This document shows, piece by piece, positions 25,319 through 34,118 of a DNA stretch of 64,000 nt. The DNA is from Streptomyces chryseus. GTDB lineage: Bacteria > Actinomycetota > Actinomycetes > Streptomycetales > Streptomycetaceae. Both the position numbers and the translations under genes were made by a program. Below the pieces are notes generated by a model. That model saw only the letters and a list, made by a program, of their open reading frames with translations, made no database searches and was not told the origin of the DNA. Position 1 is the stretch's first letter; each line of letters opens with the position of its first letter. Location of the stretch: positions 124,001 to 188,000 of the forward strand of contig NZ_BMVO01000012.1 of assembly GCF_014650755.1 (NCBI RefSeq), written 5' to 3'.

Positions 25319-26698
25319 GTGGGACGTCATAGTCGCCGAGGCCCCGCACCCAAGGGGGCCGCCGAGAAGCCCGCCATACCGGGCCGCGGCCTGCCGGCCG
25401 AAGCAGGACCGGACACGGCGGGGTACGACGTCGCGCCGGCCCCCGGACCAAAGCCGCAGGCGCGGCAGCAGCGGTACGGCGGCACTCCGGCTCACGGGGT
25501 GCCGCAGGTGCGCGGCGGCCATCCCGAGCAGCGGGAGGCCGGCGGCGGCTGGGGCGCCGCGCCCGGCGGCCGGTACGGCGACTGGCAGGGGGCGCCGCGG
25601 GGGCCGCAGGGACCGCCCGCCGCGCAGGCGCCGACGCAAGCGCAGGCTTTCGCGCGATCACAGGCACCGGCGCACACACCGGCGCAGGGCACCGCTCAGG
25701 CGCGGTACGCGGCGGCCGGGGCGCGGATCCCCGGACCGCGGCAGGAGTTCGTCGAGGCGTTCGACGCCCCGCCCCGGGTTCCGTCGCAGGCCGGCCCGTC
25801 CGGCCCGGCCGACGGCCGGGAGCGGGACGAGGCCGCCGGTGCCGGTGACGACGGGCGCGACGGCGGCGACCTCCAGGACGCCGCACCGGCCAAGGGCGGC
25901 AAGGGCCGGACCTTCACCGGGATCGCGGCGGCCGCCGTCACGACCGTCCTCGCCGTCGTCGTGGCCGGACAGGTCGCCCAGGGCGAGCAGGAGCCCGTCG
26001 CGTCCCCGGCCGCCGGCGACCGGAGCACCCGCGAGAGCGACGCCTCGCGTTCGGAGCCCCGGCCGACGCCCTCGCGGGCAGTGGCGGGCGCTCCGGCGAC
26101 GTACGCGCAGCAGATGGCCCGGACGTACCCGATCGACCCGAAGCTGAAGGGCAAGGGTGACTTTCAGGCCATCGGCGGCTTCGACAAGGCACCGGGCAAG
26201 GGGCAGAAGTACTCCTATCGGGTGGACGTCGAGAAGGGGCTCGGACTTGACGGCGCGGTCTTCGCCCGTGCCGTGCAGGAGACCCTCAACGACGACCGGA
26301 GCTGGGCGCACGACGGCGCCATGACGTTCGAACGGATCTCCTCCGGGCGGCCCGACTTCGTGGTCACGCTCGCGAGTCCCGGCACCACGGGAGAGTGGTG
26401 CGCCAAGTCCGGCCTCGACACGCTGTCCGGCAACGTGTCGTGCGACTCGGCGGCGACGGAGCGCGTCATGATCAACGCGTTCCGGTGGGCGCAGGGGGCC
26501 GACACCTTCGGCAAGGACAAGATGTTCGCGTACCGGCAGATGCTCATCAACCACGAGGTCGGCCACCGGCTCGGGCACGGCCACAAGAACTGCGAGACGC
26601 CCGGCGAACTCGCACCGATCATGCAGCAGCAGACGAAGTCGCTCGACATCGGCGGCATCGAATGCAAGCCCAACCCCTGGGTGTTTCCCGGCAGTTGA
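25319..26698 (+). CDS. DUF3152 membrane-anchored metzincin-like protein
   Basis: 459 aa. Seen: an N-terminal Pro/Ala/Gln-rich cytoplasmic region of about 200 residues, one transmembrane helix (about 202-222, FTGIAAAAVTTVLAVVVAG), then an external domain. That domain holds HEVGHRLGHGH (H412, E413, H416, G419, H422), an exact HExxHxxGxxH metzincin zinc site, with a following APIMQQQ segment that can act as the Met-turn. DUF3152 has no assigned activity; the motif supports a zinc protease. GTG at 25319 with AGGAG 11 nt before it. Confidence 0.83.
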   Translation: MGRHSRRGPAPKGAAEKPAIPGRGLPAEAGPDTAGYDVAPAPGPKPQARQQRYGGTPAHGVPQVRGGHPEQREAGGGWGAAPGGRYGDWQGAPRGPQGPPAAQAPTQAQAFARSQAPAHTPAQGTAQARYAAAGARIPGPRQEFVEAFDAPPRVPSQAGPSGPADGRERDEAAGAGDDGRDGGDLQDAAPAKGGKGRTFTGIAAAAVTTVLAVVVAGQVAQGEQEPVASPAAGDRSTRESDASRSEPRPTPSRAVAGAPATYAQQMARTYPIDPKLKGKGDFQAIGGFDKAPGKGQKYSYRVDVEKGLGLDGAVFARAVQETLNDDRSWAHDGAMTFERISSGRPDFVVTLASPGTTGEWCAKSGLDTLSGNVSCDSAATERVMINAFRWAQGADTFGKDKMFAYRQMLINHEVGHRLGHGHKNCETPGELAPIMQQQTKSLDIGGIECKPNPWVFPGS

Positions 26699-26918
26699 GA
26701 GGCCTCTGTGCGCAGGCCGCAACCTGACACCGCGTAACCGAAGAGCCCTCTAGCGCGACAGAACGCGACGGCGAGGCGAAAGTTACGCGCGTTCACCCCT
26801 TTTGGTGGTGCGATGGACAACCGTCCGTCGCGTCACCGCCCTGTCCGCATACGGTCGGTCCCGCTGCGAGTCGCCGGACCAACGGCGGCCGCCCACAAGG
26901 GAGATCGGGGGTGCGCTC

Positions 26919-28601
26919 GTGCGGATCGGACTGCTGACGGAGGGTGGCTACCCGTACGCGACGGGTGAGTCCAGGCTCTGGTGCGACCGGCTCGTGCGCG
27001 GGCTCGCGCAGCACGAATTCGACCTGTACGCCCTGAGCCGCAGCGCCCGCCAGGAGGCGCTCGGCTGGATGCCGCTGCCGCCCCAGGTGCAGCGCGTGCG
27101 GACCGCGCCGCTGTGGGCGCCCGAGGACGACGCCGCGACGTACGGCCGACGCGAACGGCGCCGCTTCGCCGGGCACTTCCGCGAGCTGGCCGACGCGATC
27201 TGCTCGCCGGACGACGCGGACGCCGGCGACCGGTTCGCCGCCGGTCTCTACGGCCTCGCCGAGCTGGCGGGGGAGCAGGGCGGCCTGCACGCCGCCCTGC
27301 GCTCCGAGGTCGCCGTACGCGTCCTGGAGGCCGCCTGCCGCGCGCCCGGCGCGAACAGCGCCGTCCACGCCGCGAAGGTGCCGGACTACCTGGAGTGCGT
27401 CGATCTGCTGGAGCGCGCCCTGCGCCCGCTGTCCCTCGACTGGTACGACGAACGGAGCCTCGGCGCCGTCGATCTGTGCCATGCGGCCTCGGGCGGGTCC
27501 GCCGCCCTGCCGGGCCTGCTGGGCAAACGCTTCTTCGGCGTACCGCTGCTGGTCACCGAGTACGGCGTACAGCTGCGCGCGCACTACCTCGCCGCCGGCG
27601 ACGCGGCCCGCAGCGCCCCCGTACGGGCCCTGCTCGCGTCCTTCCATGGCAAGCTCGCCGCCGAGGTGTACGAGAAGGCGACCCTGGTCACGCCCGGCAA
27701 CACGCACGCCAGGCGGTGGCAGGAGCGGTGCGGCGCCGACCGCGCGAAGCTGCGCACGGTCTACCCCGGCATGGAGTCGGACCGCTTCGCGGCGGTGGGG
27801 GAGGGCGCCGACGGAGGCGACCCCCGCACCCTGGTCTGGGTCGGCCGCGTCGAGCCGGCCAAGGACCTCGTCTCGCTGCTGCACGCCTTCGCCGAGGTGC
27901 GCAGGGCCGAGCCGCAGGCCCGGCTGCGCGTCGTCCACAGCCGGCACGCCCAGGGCGCCGAGGCCGCCGCGTACCTCGCGCACTGCGAGGCGCTCGCCGC
28001 CCAGCTCTTCCCCGACGAGGCCGCCGACGCGCACGCCGTCGGCGACAACCCGGTCTCCTTCGAGGAGATCGGCGGCCCCGAGGTGCCCGACCTGGCCGAC
28101 GCCTACGCGGCGGGCGGCGTGGTCGTGCTCTCCAGCGTCGTCGAGGGCTTCCCGGTCAGCCTGGTCGAGGCGATGTTCTGCGGCCGGGCCACGGTCTCCA
28201 CGGACGTCGGCGCGGTCGTCGAAGTCATCGGCGGTACGGGCCTGGTGGTCCCGCCGCGCAACCCCCGCGCTCTGGCCGAGGCGTGCGTGGCGCTGATGCG
28301 CGACCCGCAGCGGCGCGAACGGCTGGGAGCGGCGGCGCGCGCACGCGCCCTCGAACTCTTCACCGTCGAGCAGAATCTCGCGGCATTTCGCGGCATCTAC
28401 CTGGAGCTGATCTCGCACTGCCCGGTACGCCGCGAAGTGGTGGGAGCGGACGGCGAACCCGCGCTCTTCGCCAACCCGGCGGAAGCACACGTGCCGGTCC
28501 GCTGGGCGAGCGTCGGGACCGCCGCCCCGAGCTGGGCGGACGCCGCTGAGCCGGCGCACCGGGTGGGCGCCGGGTCGGGGCCCGGGGAGCGCGATGTCTG
28601 A
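26919..28601 (+). CDS. PelF-like GT4 glycosyltransferase (DUF3492)
   Basis: 560 aa, soluble. N-terminal DUF3492 domain (about 1-290): GLLTEGGYPYATGESRLWCDRLV and the later PLLVTEYGVQLR are the PelF landmarks; the C-terminal GT4 domain (about 300-520) has WVGRVEPAKDL and the nucleotide-sugar-binding segment SSVVEGFPVSLVEAM. PelF uses UDP-GalNAc/GlcNAc for the Pel polysaccharide; the donor here is unknown. GTG 26919 is chosen because it begins the conserved N-terminus; AAGGGAG lies 15 nt upstream. First gene of an overlapping operon running to 31937. Confidence 0.85.
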   Translation: MRIGLLTEGGYPYATGESRLWCDRLVRGLAQHEFDLYALSRSARQEALGWMPLPPQVQRVRTAPLWAPEDDAATYGRRERRRFAGHFRELADAICSPDDADAGDRFAAGLYGLAELAGEQGGLHAALRSEVAVRVLEAACRAPGANSAVHAAKVPDYLECVDLLERALRPLSLDWYDERSLGAVDLCHAASGGSAALPGLLGKRFFGVPLLVTEYGVQLRAHYLAAGDAARSAPVRALLASFHGKLAAEVYEKATLVTPGNTHARRWQERCGADRAKLRTVYPGMESDRFAAVGEGADGGDPRTLVWVGRVEPAKDLVSLLHAFAEVRRAEPQARLRVVHSRHAQGAEAAAYLAHCEALAAQLFPDEAADAHAVGDNPVSFEEIGGPEVPDLADAYAAGGVVVLSSVVEGFPVSLVEAMFCGRATVSTDVGAVVEVIGGTGLVVPPRNPRALAEACVALMRDPQRRERLGAAARARALELFTVEQNLAAFRGIYLELISHCPVRREVVGADGEPALFANPAEAHVPVRWASVGTAAPSWADAAEPAHRVGAGSGPGERDV

Positions 28602-30030
28602 GCGAAGCGGCCGGCAGGACCCGGCGAGACCCGTCACCACGACCGTCACCGCAGGAGGCCCGCCGATGAGCGCGACCCGTATCCCGGCCCTTCCCGGCGG
28701 GGGCGCGTGCGACACGCCCCGTACGCCCGTGAGCCCCGGCGCGTGGGGCCACGACGCGCCGCTCCCGGCGCCCGCGGCCGCCGCTCCCGGTCGCGCCGGG
28801 GCAGCGGCACCGCCCCGCCGTGGGCCGGCCGACCCGGTCCGGGCGCTCATGCACCGGCACCGGGAGCTGTGCGAACGCGCCGTCGATCCGCTGGAGATCG
28901 CCGCGGGGCTCGAAGCGCACGGGGTGACCGACAGGACCGCCGCGCGCTTCCGCCACCGGGACGTCTTCGCCCTCGCGGAGGAGCTGTACGCCCGCGTGCC
29001 GCGCGCCGGTGACGGCGCGGGAACGGCCCCCGCGCACGAGGCCCCCGCGCACGCCGGGTGGATCGGGTACGCGCTGCTGCCCGGCGTCGTGTGCGCGCTG
29101 ACCGCCGCGGGGCTCGAACTCACCGAGGGGCGGGCCTGGTTGGCGGTCGGCGCGACCGGCGTACTGGTCGTGGCCGTGACCCTCGCGCTGTGCCTGCGCC
29201 GGGGGCCCCTGCGGGCCGAGGGGCGCACGGCGCCCGCCGCACGCCTGTGGGTGTGCTGGCTGCTGGGGTACGCCGTCCTCGGCGACGGGCTGCTCACGCG
29301 GCTCCTCGCGGGCGGCCCCGGCGGACCGTGGCCGGTGCGGACGACCACGCTCGTCGCCCTGGCCGTCGCTCTCGCGCCCGCCGCCTGGTGCGCGCACCGC
29401 CTCGCCGCGCAGGCACGGCGCAAGCTCGCCGCCAGCCGCGGCACCGAGGACTTCGGGGCGTCGGTACGTCCGCTCGTCCTCGGTCTCACCGGCCTCTTCG
29501 TGTGCGTGCTCGGCGCTCTCCACCTCGCGGTCGGCGCGGTCGCGGGAGCCGGGGCGACCGGCGGCGGAAGCGGCGGGGCCGTCCTGGCGGCCGGTGCGGC
29601 CCTGGGCACGCTGCTCCTCCTCGCCCGGCTGCTCACCGTCCACGGCTTCCCCCGGCCCGCCTCCGCCGGGCTCGCGGCCGCCGCCGCGGTGCAGATCGGC
29701 GCGGTGTGCGCCGTACTCGCGGCCCGTCTGCCCGGCTGCGGGTTCCTCGCCGGGCCCGTCGAGCGCCTCGTCGCCGCCGGGGGAGCGGCGGCCGTCCCGG
29801 CCGTCGCCTGCGCCGTCGCCGCGCTCGCCCTCCTCGTCCACGCCACGGTGGCCCTCTCCCGCGCCTCGGCCCACGCCGACCGTGCCCGCACGAGCGCCGC
29901 CGCCCCCGCGCGGCGGCCGGAGGGCCGGCCCGGAGCGGACGACCGCCACGGACCCGGACCGCAGGGACCGGACGGCCGCCACGGATCGGACGGCCGCCCC
30001 CGCGCCGGCCTGCGCCACGGGCCGCACTGA
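28594..30030 (+). CDS. Polytopic membrane protein of the glycan operon
   Basis: 478 aa. Seen: a disordered N-terminus, a conserved-looking helical cytoplasmic domain (about 75-145; VDPLEIAAGLEAHGVTDRTA, FALAEELYARV), then about eight to ten membrane helices (about 150-425) and a Gly/Asp/His-rich tail. It is not a recognisable PelG (MOP-type flippase) or PelE. The ATG overlaps the glycosyltransferase stop by 8 nt. Position suggests a partner in export or assembly of the glycan, but that is inference. Confidence 0.75.
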   Translation: MSERSGRQDPARPVTTTVTAGGPPMSATRIPALPGGGACDTPRTPVSPGAWGHDAPLPAPAAAAPGRAGAAAPPRRGPADPVRALMHRHRELCERAVDPLEIAAGLEAHGVTDRTAARFRHRDVFALAEELYARVPRAGDGAGTAPAHEAPAHAGWIGYALLPGVVCALTAAGLELTEGRAWLAVGATGVLVVAVTLALCLRRGPLRAEGRTAPAARLWVCWLLGYAVLGDGLLTRLLAGGPGGPWPVRTTTLVALAVALAPAAWCAHRLAAQARRKLAASRGTEDFGASVRPLVLGLTGLFVCVLGALHLAVGAVAGAGATGGGSGGAVLAAGAALGTLLLLARLLTVHGFPRPASAGLAAAAAVQIGAVCAVLAARLPGCGFLAGPVERLVAAGGAAAVPAVACAVAALALLVHATVALSRASAHADRARTSAAAPARRPEGRPGADDRHGPGPQGPDGRHGSDGRPRAGLRHGPH

Positions 30031-30124
30031 CCGTACCGATCCGCCCCGAGGTCTCCCGCGGAGCCGACGCCGCGGGCGTACACCGCAGCACTCACCCCGC
30101 CCCACCCCGAAGGAGAACGTGACC

Positions 30125-30178
30125 ATGACCCCCCAACCCCCATCTTCAGCCGGTCGGCACCGAGGGGACGCGCGATGA
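30125..30178 (+). CDS. 17-codon ORF coupled to the epimerase gene
   Basis: ATG 30125 has AAGGAG 9 nt upstream, a better ribosome site than most genes here. The product is MTPQPPSSAGRHRGDAR, and its TGA overlaps the ATG of the epimerase (ATGA). It probably delivers ribosomes to the epimerase start; a peptide function is less likely. Confidence 0.45.
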   Translation: MTPQPPSSAGRHRGDAR

Positions 30179-31185
30179 GGGTGCTGCTGCTGGGTGCCAA
30201 CGGATATCTCGGCCGCTTCGTCGCCGACCGGCTGCTCGCCGACCCGGCGGTGCAGCTCACCGCCCTCGGGCGCGGTGACGACGCCGACGTACGCTTCGAC
30301 CTCGCCACCGGGAGTCCCGGCGCGCTGACCCGGTTCCTGGACGCCGTGCACCCCGGTGTCGTCATCAACTGCGCGGGCGCGACCCGTGGCGGCGCCCGCG
30401 ACCTGACCCGGCACAACACCGTCGCCGTCGCGACCGTCTGCGAGGCCCTGCGCCGCAGCGGCTGCGGGGCGCGGCTCGTGCAGCTGGGGTGCGCCGCCGA
30501 GTACGGGCCCTCGCAGCCGGGGTCCTCCACCGCCGAGGACGCCGTACCCCGCCCCGGCGGCCCGTACGGCGTCAGCAAGCTCGCCGCCACCGAGCTGGTG
30601 CTCGGCTCCGGACTCGACGCCGTCGTGCTCCGGGTCTTCTCACCGGTCGGACCCGGCACCCCCGCGGGTTCGCCGCTCGGGCGGCTCGCCGAGGCGATGC
30701 GGCGCGCGATGCAGGCGGGGGACGGCGAGCTGAAGCTCAGCGGACTCGGTGTCCAGCGCGACTTCGTCGACGTGCGCGACGTGGCGCGCGCCGTGCACGC
30801 CGCCTCGCTCTCCGCCGCGCAGGGCGCGATCAACATCGGCACCGGGCGCGCGGTCCGGCTGCGGGACGCCGCCGCCGTCCTGGCCCGGGTCGCGGGCTAC
30901 GGCGGCGCGCTGCACGAACTGGACGCGCCGTCCGGCTACGTGCCGGGGAGCGCCGCCGCGGCTGCGCGCAACGGGGGAGTGGGCGGCGTGCTCGCCTCCG
31001 TCGGCCCCCAGCGCGGCGAGATGGCCCCGGAGCACGTGGGTGCCCCGTACCCGTACCCGGACGGCTGCGGCAGCTGGCAGCAGGCCGATGTGCGCACCGC
31101 GCGCGACCGCCTCGGCTGGCGGCCCCGCATCAACCTGGAGGAGTCGCTCGCGGACATCTGGATGGAGGCGGCATGCCGCATCTGA
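30175..31185 (+). CDS. NAD-dependent sugar epimerase/dehydratase (extended SDR)
   Basis: 336 aa. N-terminal Rossmann motif GANGYLG (about 7-13), active-site YGVSK, and a C-terminal substrate domain (VQRDFVDVRDVARAVHAA; INIGTGRAVRLRDAA) typical of nucleotide-sugar epimerases/dehydratases. In the context of the PelF-like gene it may supply a 4-epimerised UDP-sugar, the role of PelX/GalE in Pel loci. Overlaps the preceding small ORF by 4 nt and the next gene by 13 nt. Confidence 0.85.
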   Translation: MRVLLLGANGYLGRFVADRLLADPAVQLTALGRGDDADVRFDLATGSPGALTRFLDAVHPGVVINCAGATRGGARDLTRHNTVAVATVCEALRRSGCGARLVQLGCAAEYGPSQPGSSTAEDAVPRPGGPYGVSKLAATELVLGSGLDAVVLRVFSPVGPGTPAGSPLGRLAEAMRRAMQAGDGELKLSGLGVQRDFVDVRDVARAVHAASLSAAQGAINIGTGRAVRLRDAAAVLARVAGYGGALHELDAPSGYVPGSAAAAARNGGVGGVLASVGPQRGEMAPEHVGAPYPYPDGCGSWQQADVRTARDRLGWRPRINLEESLADIWMEAACRI

Positions 31186-31937
31186 CCACGCCCCGGCGGC
31201 AGTCGGCGGCGACCGCGGCCGACCGGATGGGCGTCGGGGTCCCCGGATACGCCCACCCGCTCGTCGCCCCCGTCGAGTGGGGTGAACTCAGCCGGCCGGG
31301 GGCGCCGTTGGACTGGGTGGCGCTCAACGTGGCCAACGGCCCGGGGCAGCGCCCCGACCCGCACTGCCTGGAGGCGGCGGGCCGCCTGCGCAATGCCGGT
31401 GTCCCCCTGCTCGGGCGGCTCGACGTGGCGTACGGGGCGCGCTCCTTCGGCGAGCTCGTCTCCGACGGGCACCGGTTCCGCGACTGGTACCGGGTCGACG
31501 GCTTCTATCTGGACCGCTGTCCCACCGACCGGACGGACCTGCCGGGCGTCCGGCGCCTGACCGCCATGCTGTCCGGGCTGGCCGAGGGCGGCTGCCGCCT
31601 GGTCCTCGGCCACGGCACGCACCCGTACCCCGGCTATGCGGAGACGGCCGACCAGCTGGTGACGTTCTCCGGGCCGTGGACGGACTACCGCTGGTCACAG
31701 GTGGCGGAGTGGACGGCGGACTACCCGCCGGAGCGCTTCTGCCACCTGGTTCACGGGCTGCCGCGCACGCACCTGGAGGAGGCCGTCCGCATCGCCCGCT
31801 GGCAGGGCGCCGGAACGGTCTTCCTGACGGACCGGACCGTCACCGGCGACCTCGACGGACAGAACGCCGCATTCGAGACACTGCCCGGCTACTGGGACGA
31901 AATCGTCTCGCGGATCGGACCGGGTGTCTCGGAATGA
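31173..31937 (+). CDS. Spherulin-4 family protein (GH135-related)
   Basis: 254 aa, no signal peptide. Family marks: GVPGYAHPLVAPVEWGEL, WVALNVANGPG, LLGRLDVAYG, WYRVDGFYLDRCP, LGHGTHPYPGY and CHLVHG. Spherulin-4 proteins include the fungal GH135 glycosidase Sph3, which cuts galactosaminogalactan and also Pel. In Sph3 the acid pair is Asp-Glu at the end of this strand; here it reads LDR, so the second acid is replaced by Arg and the activity may differ or be lost. Lack of a signal peptide places it in the cytosol. Confidence 0.83.
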   Translation: MPHLTTPRRQSAATAADRMGVGVPGYAHPLVAPVEWGELSRPGAPLDWVALNVANGPGQRPDPHCLEAAGRLRNAGVPLLGRLDVAYGARSFGELVSDGHRFRDWYRVDGFYLDRCPTDRTDLPGVRRLTAMLSGLAEGGCRLVLGHGTHPYPGYAETADQLVTFSGPWTDYRWSQVAEWTADYPPERFCHLVHGLPRTHLEEAVRIARWQGAGTVFLTDRTVTGDLDGQNAAFETLPGYWDEIVSRIGPGVSE

Positions 31938-32000
31938 GAAGGGGCGTGGCAGTGTTACGCGGAGAACAACCGTACTGATTGACCGACCTACGGAGTCCCC

Positions 32001-33179
32001 GTGTCGCTGCCACCCCTGGTCGAGCCCGCTGCCGAGCTCACTGTTGATGAGGTTCGCAGGTACTCCCGCCACCTGATCATCCCGGACGTCGGGATGGACG
32101 GGCAGAAGCGGCTGAAGAACGCCAAGGTCCTCGCCGTGGGCGCCGGCGGTCTGGGTTCGCCCGCGCTGATGTACCTCGCCGCGGCCGGCGTCGGCACGCT
32201 CGGCATCGTGGAGTTCGACGAGGTCGACGAGTCGAACCTGCAGCGCCAGATCATCCACAGCCAGGCCGACATCGGCCGCTCGAAGGCCGAGTCCGCCCGC
32301 GACTCGGTCCTCGGCATCAACCCCTACGTGAACGTCGTCCTGCACGAAGAGCGGCTCGAAGCCGACAACGTGATGGAGATCTTCTCCCAGTACGACCTGA
32401 TCGTCGACGGCACCGACAACTTCGCGACCCGCTACCTGGTCAACGACGCGTGCGTGCTGCTCAACAAGCCGTACGTCTGGGGCTCGATCTACCGCTTCGA
32501 CGGCCAGGCGTCGGTGTTCTGGTCCGAGCACGGCCCGTGCTACCGCTGCCTCTACCCCGAGCCCCCGCCGCCGGGCATGGTCCCGTCCTGCGCCGAGGGC
32601 GGCGTGCTGGGCGTGCTCTGCGCGTCCATCGGGTCGATCCAGGTCAACGAGGCCATCAAGCTCCTCGCCGGCATCGGCGAGCCGCTGGTCGGCCGACTGA
32701 TGATCTACGACGCCCTGGAGATGCAGTACCGCCAGGTCAAGGTCCGCAAGGACCCCGACTGCGCGGTCTGCGGCGCGAACCCGACCGTCACCGAGCTCAT
32801 CGACTACGAGGCCTTCTGCGGCGTCGTGTCCGAGGAGGCGCAGGAGGCGGCGCTCGGCTCCACGATCACTCCCCGGCAGCTCAAGGAGTGGATCGACGCC
32901 GACGAGAAGATCGACATCATCGACGTCCGCGAGGTCAACGAGTACGAGATCGTCTCGATCCCCGGCGCGCGGCTGATCCCGAAGAACGAGTTCCTGATGG
33001 GCAGCGCCCTCCAGGACCTCCCGCAGGACCGGAAGATCGTCCTGCACTGCAAGACGGGTGTCCGCAGTGCGGAGGTCCTCGCGGTGCTGAAGTCCGCGGG
33101 CTTCGCCGACGCGGTGCACGTCGGTGGCGGCGTCATCGGCTGGGTCAACCAGATCGAGCCGGAGAAGCCGATCTACTAG
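32001..33179 (+). CDS. moeZ: MoeZ: ThiF/MoeB-type adenylyltransferase-sulfurtransferase
   Basis: Activates C-terminal GG sulfur-carrier proteins for molybdopterin, thiamine and cysteine synthesis. Seen: E1-like domain (about 10-265) with VGAGGLGSPAL nucleotide loop, catalytic-side D in VDGTDNFATRY, and zinc cysteine pairs CYRC and CAVC; then a rhodanese domain (about 285-390) with persulfide loop HCKTGVRS. 392 aa, normal. GTG 32001 after GGAG. In mycobacteria the orthologue sits near the alkyltransferase-like and adnAB genes, as here. Confidence 0.93.
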   Translation: MSLPPLVEPAAELTVDEVRRYSRHLIIPDVGMDGQKRLKNAKVLAVGAGGLGSPALMYLAAAGVGTLGIVEFDEVDESNLQRQIIHSQADIGRSKAESARDSVLGINPYVNVVLHEERLEADNVMEIFSQYDLIVDGTDNFATRYLVNDACVLLNKPYVWGSIYRFDGQASVFWSEHGPCYRCLYPEPPPPGMVPSCAEGGVLGVLCASIGSIQVNEAIKLLAGIGEPLVGRLMIYDALEMQYRQVKVRKDPDCAVCGANPTVTELIDYEAFCGVVSEEAQEAALGSTITPRQLKEWIDADEKIDIIDVREVNEYEIVSIPGARLIPKNEFLMGSALQDLPQDRKIVLHCKTGVRSAEVLAVLKSAGFADAVHVGGGVIGWVNQIEPEKPIY

Positions 33180-33258
33180 GCCGCCCGGCCGGCCGGGCGC
33201 CCACGCGCGCCTGCCCGGCTCCGCGCCTGCCTGGCTCCGGGCCTGCCGCGCCCGCCTG

Positions 33259-33315
33259 TCGAACGCCGAGGGGCCGCCCCGCACACCACGTGCGGGGCGG
33301 CCCCTCGGCGTTCGA
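33259..33315. terminator. Bidirectional terminator
   Basis: A 26-bp perfect inverted repeat (33259-33284 / 33290-33315) with a 5-nt loop, between moeZ (+) and the ParB-like gene (-). Confidence 0.9.
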
Positions 33316-33317
33316 CC

Positions 33318-34118
33318 TCAGTGTCCGGTGGCCAGCAGCTCGGCCACCCTTTCGAGGGCGGCGGGCGCCAGGTTGCGGCGCAGTGCCTCGACCAGTTCTT
33401 CCGGGGTGCTCCGGGTGTCGAGGGTGATTACGCCGTAATCGCGTCGCCGCCGCGCCTTCGGCACCGGTACGGGCGCGTCCTGCGTGCTGCCCGGCAGCTG
33501 CTGCTCGTCGCGCGGCAGGCGTGCGATCCGCCGGGCGTCCTCGACCGACACCCGGCCATCGGCCAGTGCCTCCTGCAGGTCCTCCCGCAGCCGCATCAAC
33601 GACAGCCGCTGCGAGACGAACCCCTGGGTCTTGCCGATCCGGGCGGCCACCTCCCGCTGCGAGTAGCCGTACGCGGTGATCAGGCCCTGGATGGCCTGCG
33701 CCTGCTCCAGCTCGGTGAGGTCGTCGCGCTGCACGTTCTCGATCAGCGCGTCCTCGTCGGTGCGCGTCGCGTCCTCCCGTACGAGCACCGGCACCTCGCG
33801 CAGCCCGGCGAGCCGGGCGGCGGCGAGCCTGCGGTGGCCGTGCAGGACGACGTACGGGGCGTCGCCGACGGCCGCCTCGTGCTGCGGGTGCACGGCGAGG
33901 AACGCGCCCCGGGAGACGACGCCGAGGGCCTGGAGCACGCCCCGCTCGCGCAGCGTCTGGGCCAGGCCGTCCAGGTCGCGCAGCTCGTGGCGCGGGTTGT
34001 CGGGGTTCTCGGCGAGGTCCGTGACGGGGACGGTCAGCGGGTACGTGTCCCGCCCGGCCGACGGCACGGGAGCGTCGCCCGGTGTGAGCAGGGTGGCGAG
34101 GTCGGTGCGGCGGCCCAT
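33318..34118 (-). CDS. ParB/Spo0J-like partition protein
   Basis: 266 aa. N-terminal ParB nuclease-like domain (about 30-130; NPDNPRHELRDLDGLAQTL, VVLHGHRRLAAARLAGL, LIENVQRDDLTELEQAQAIQGL), helix-turn-helix (YSQREVAARIGKTQGFVSQRL), and a basic segment KARRRRDYGVI before a C-terminal helical domain. The ParB-box arginine patch is HRRLAAAR in place of the usual ERRxRA. ATG overlaps the parA-like stop (ATGA). This is not the oriC parB: none of its usual neighbours is present. Confidence 0.85.
   Translation of the reverse strand: MGRRTDLATLLTPGDAPVPSAGRDTYPLTVPVTDLAENPDNPRHELRDLDGLAQTLRERGVLQALGVVSRGAFLAVHPQHEAAVGDAPYVVLHGHRRLAAARLAGLREVPVLVREDATRTDEDALIENVQRDDLTELEQAQAIQGLITAYGYSQREVAARIGKTQGFVSQRLSLMRLREDLQEALADGRVSVEDARRIARLPRDEQQLPGSTQDAPVPVPKARRRRDYGVITLDTRSTPEELVEALRRNLAPAALERVAELLATGH

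Noticed and set aside
26793..30842. A 1349-codon minus-strand frame opposite the glycan operon
   Set aside because: Low-complexity Ala/Arg/Ser product without domains; overlapped by four plus-strand genes with clear families.
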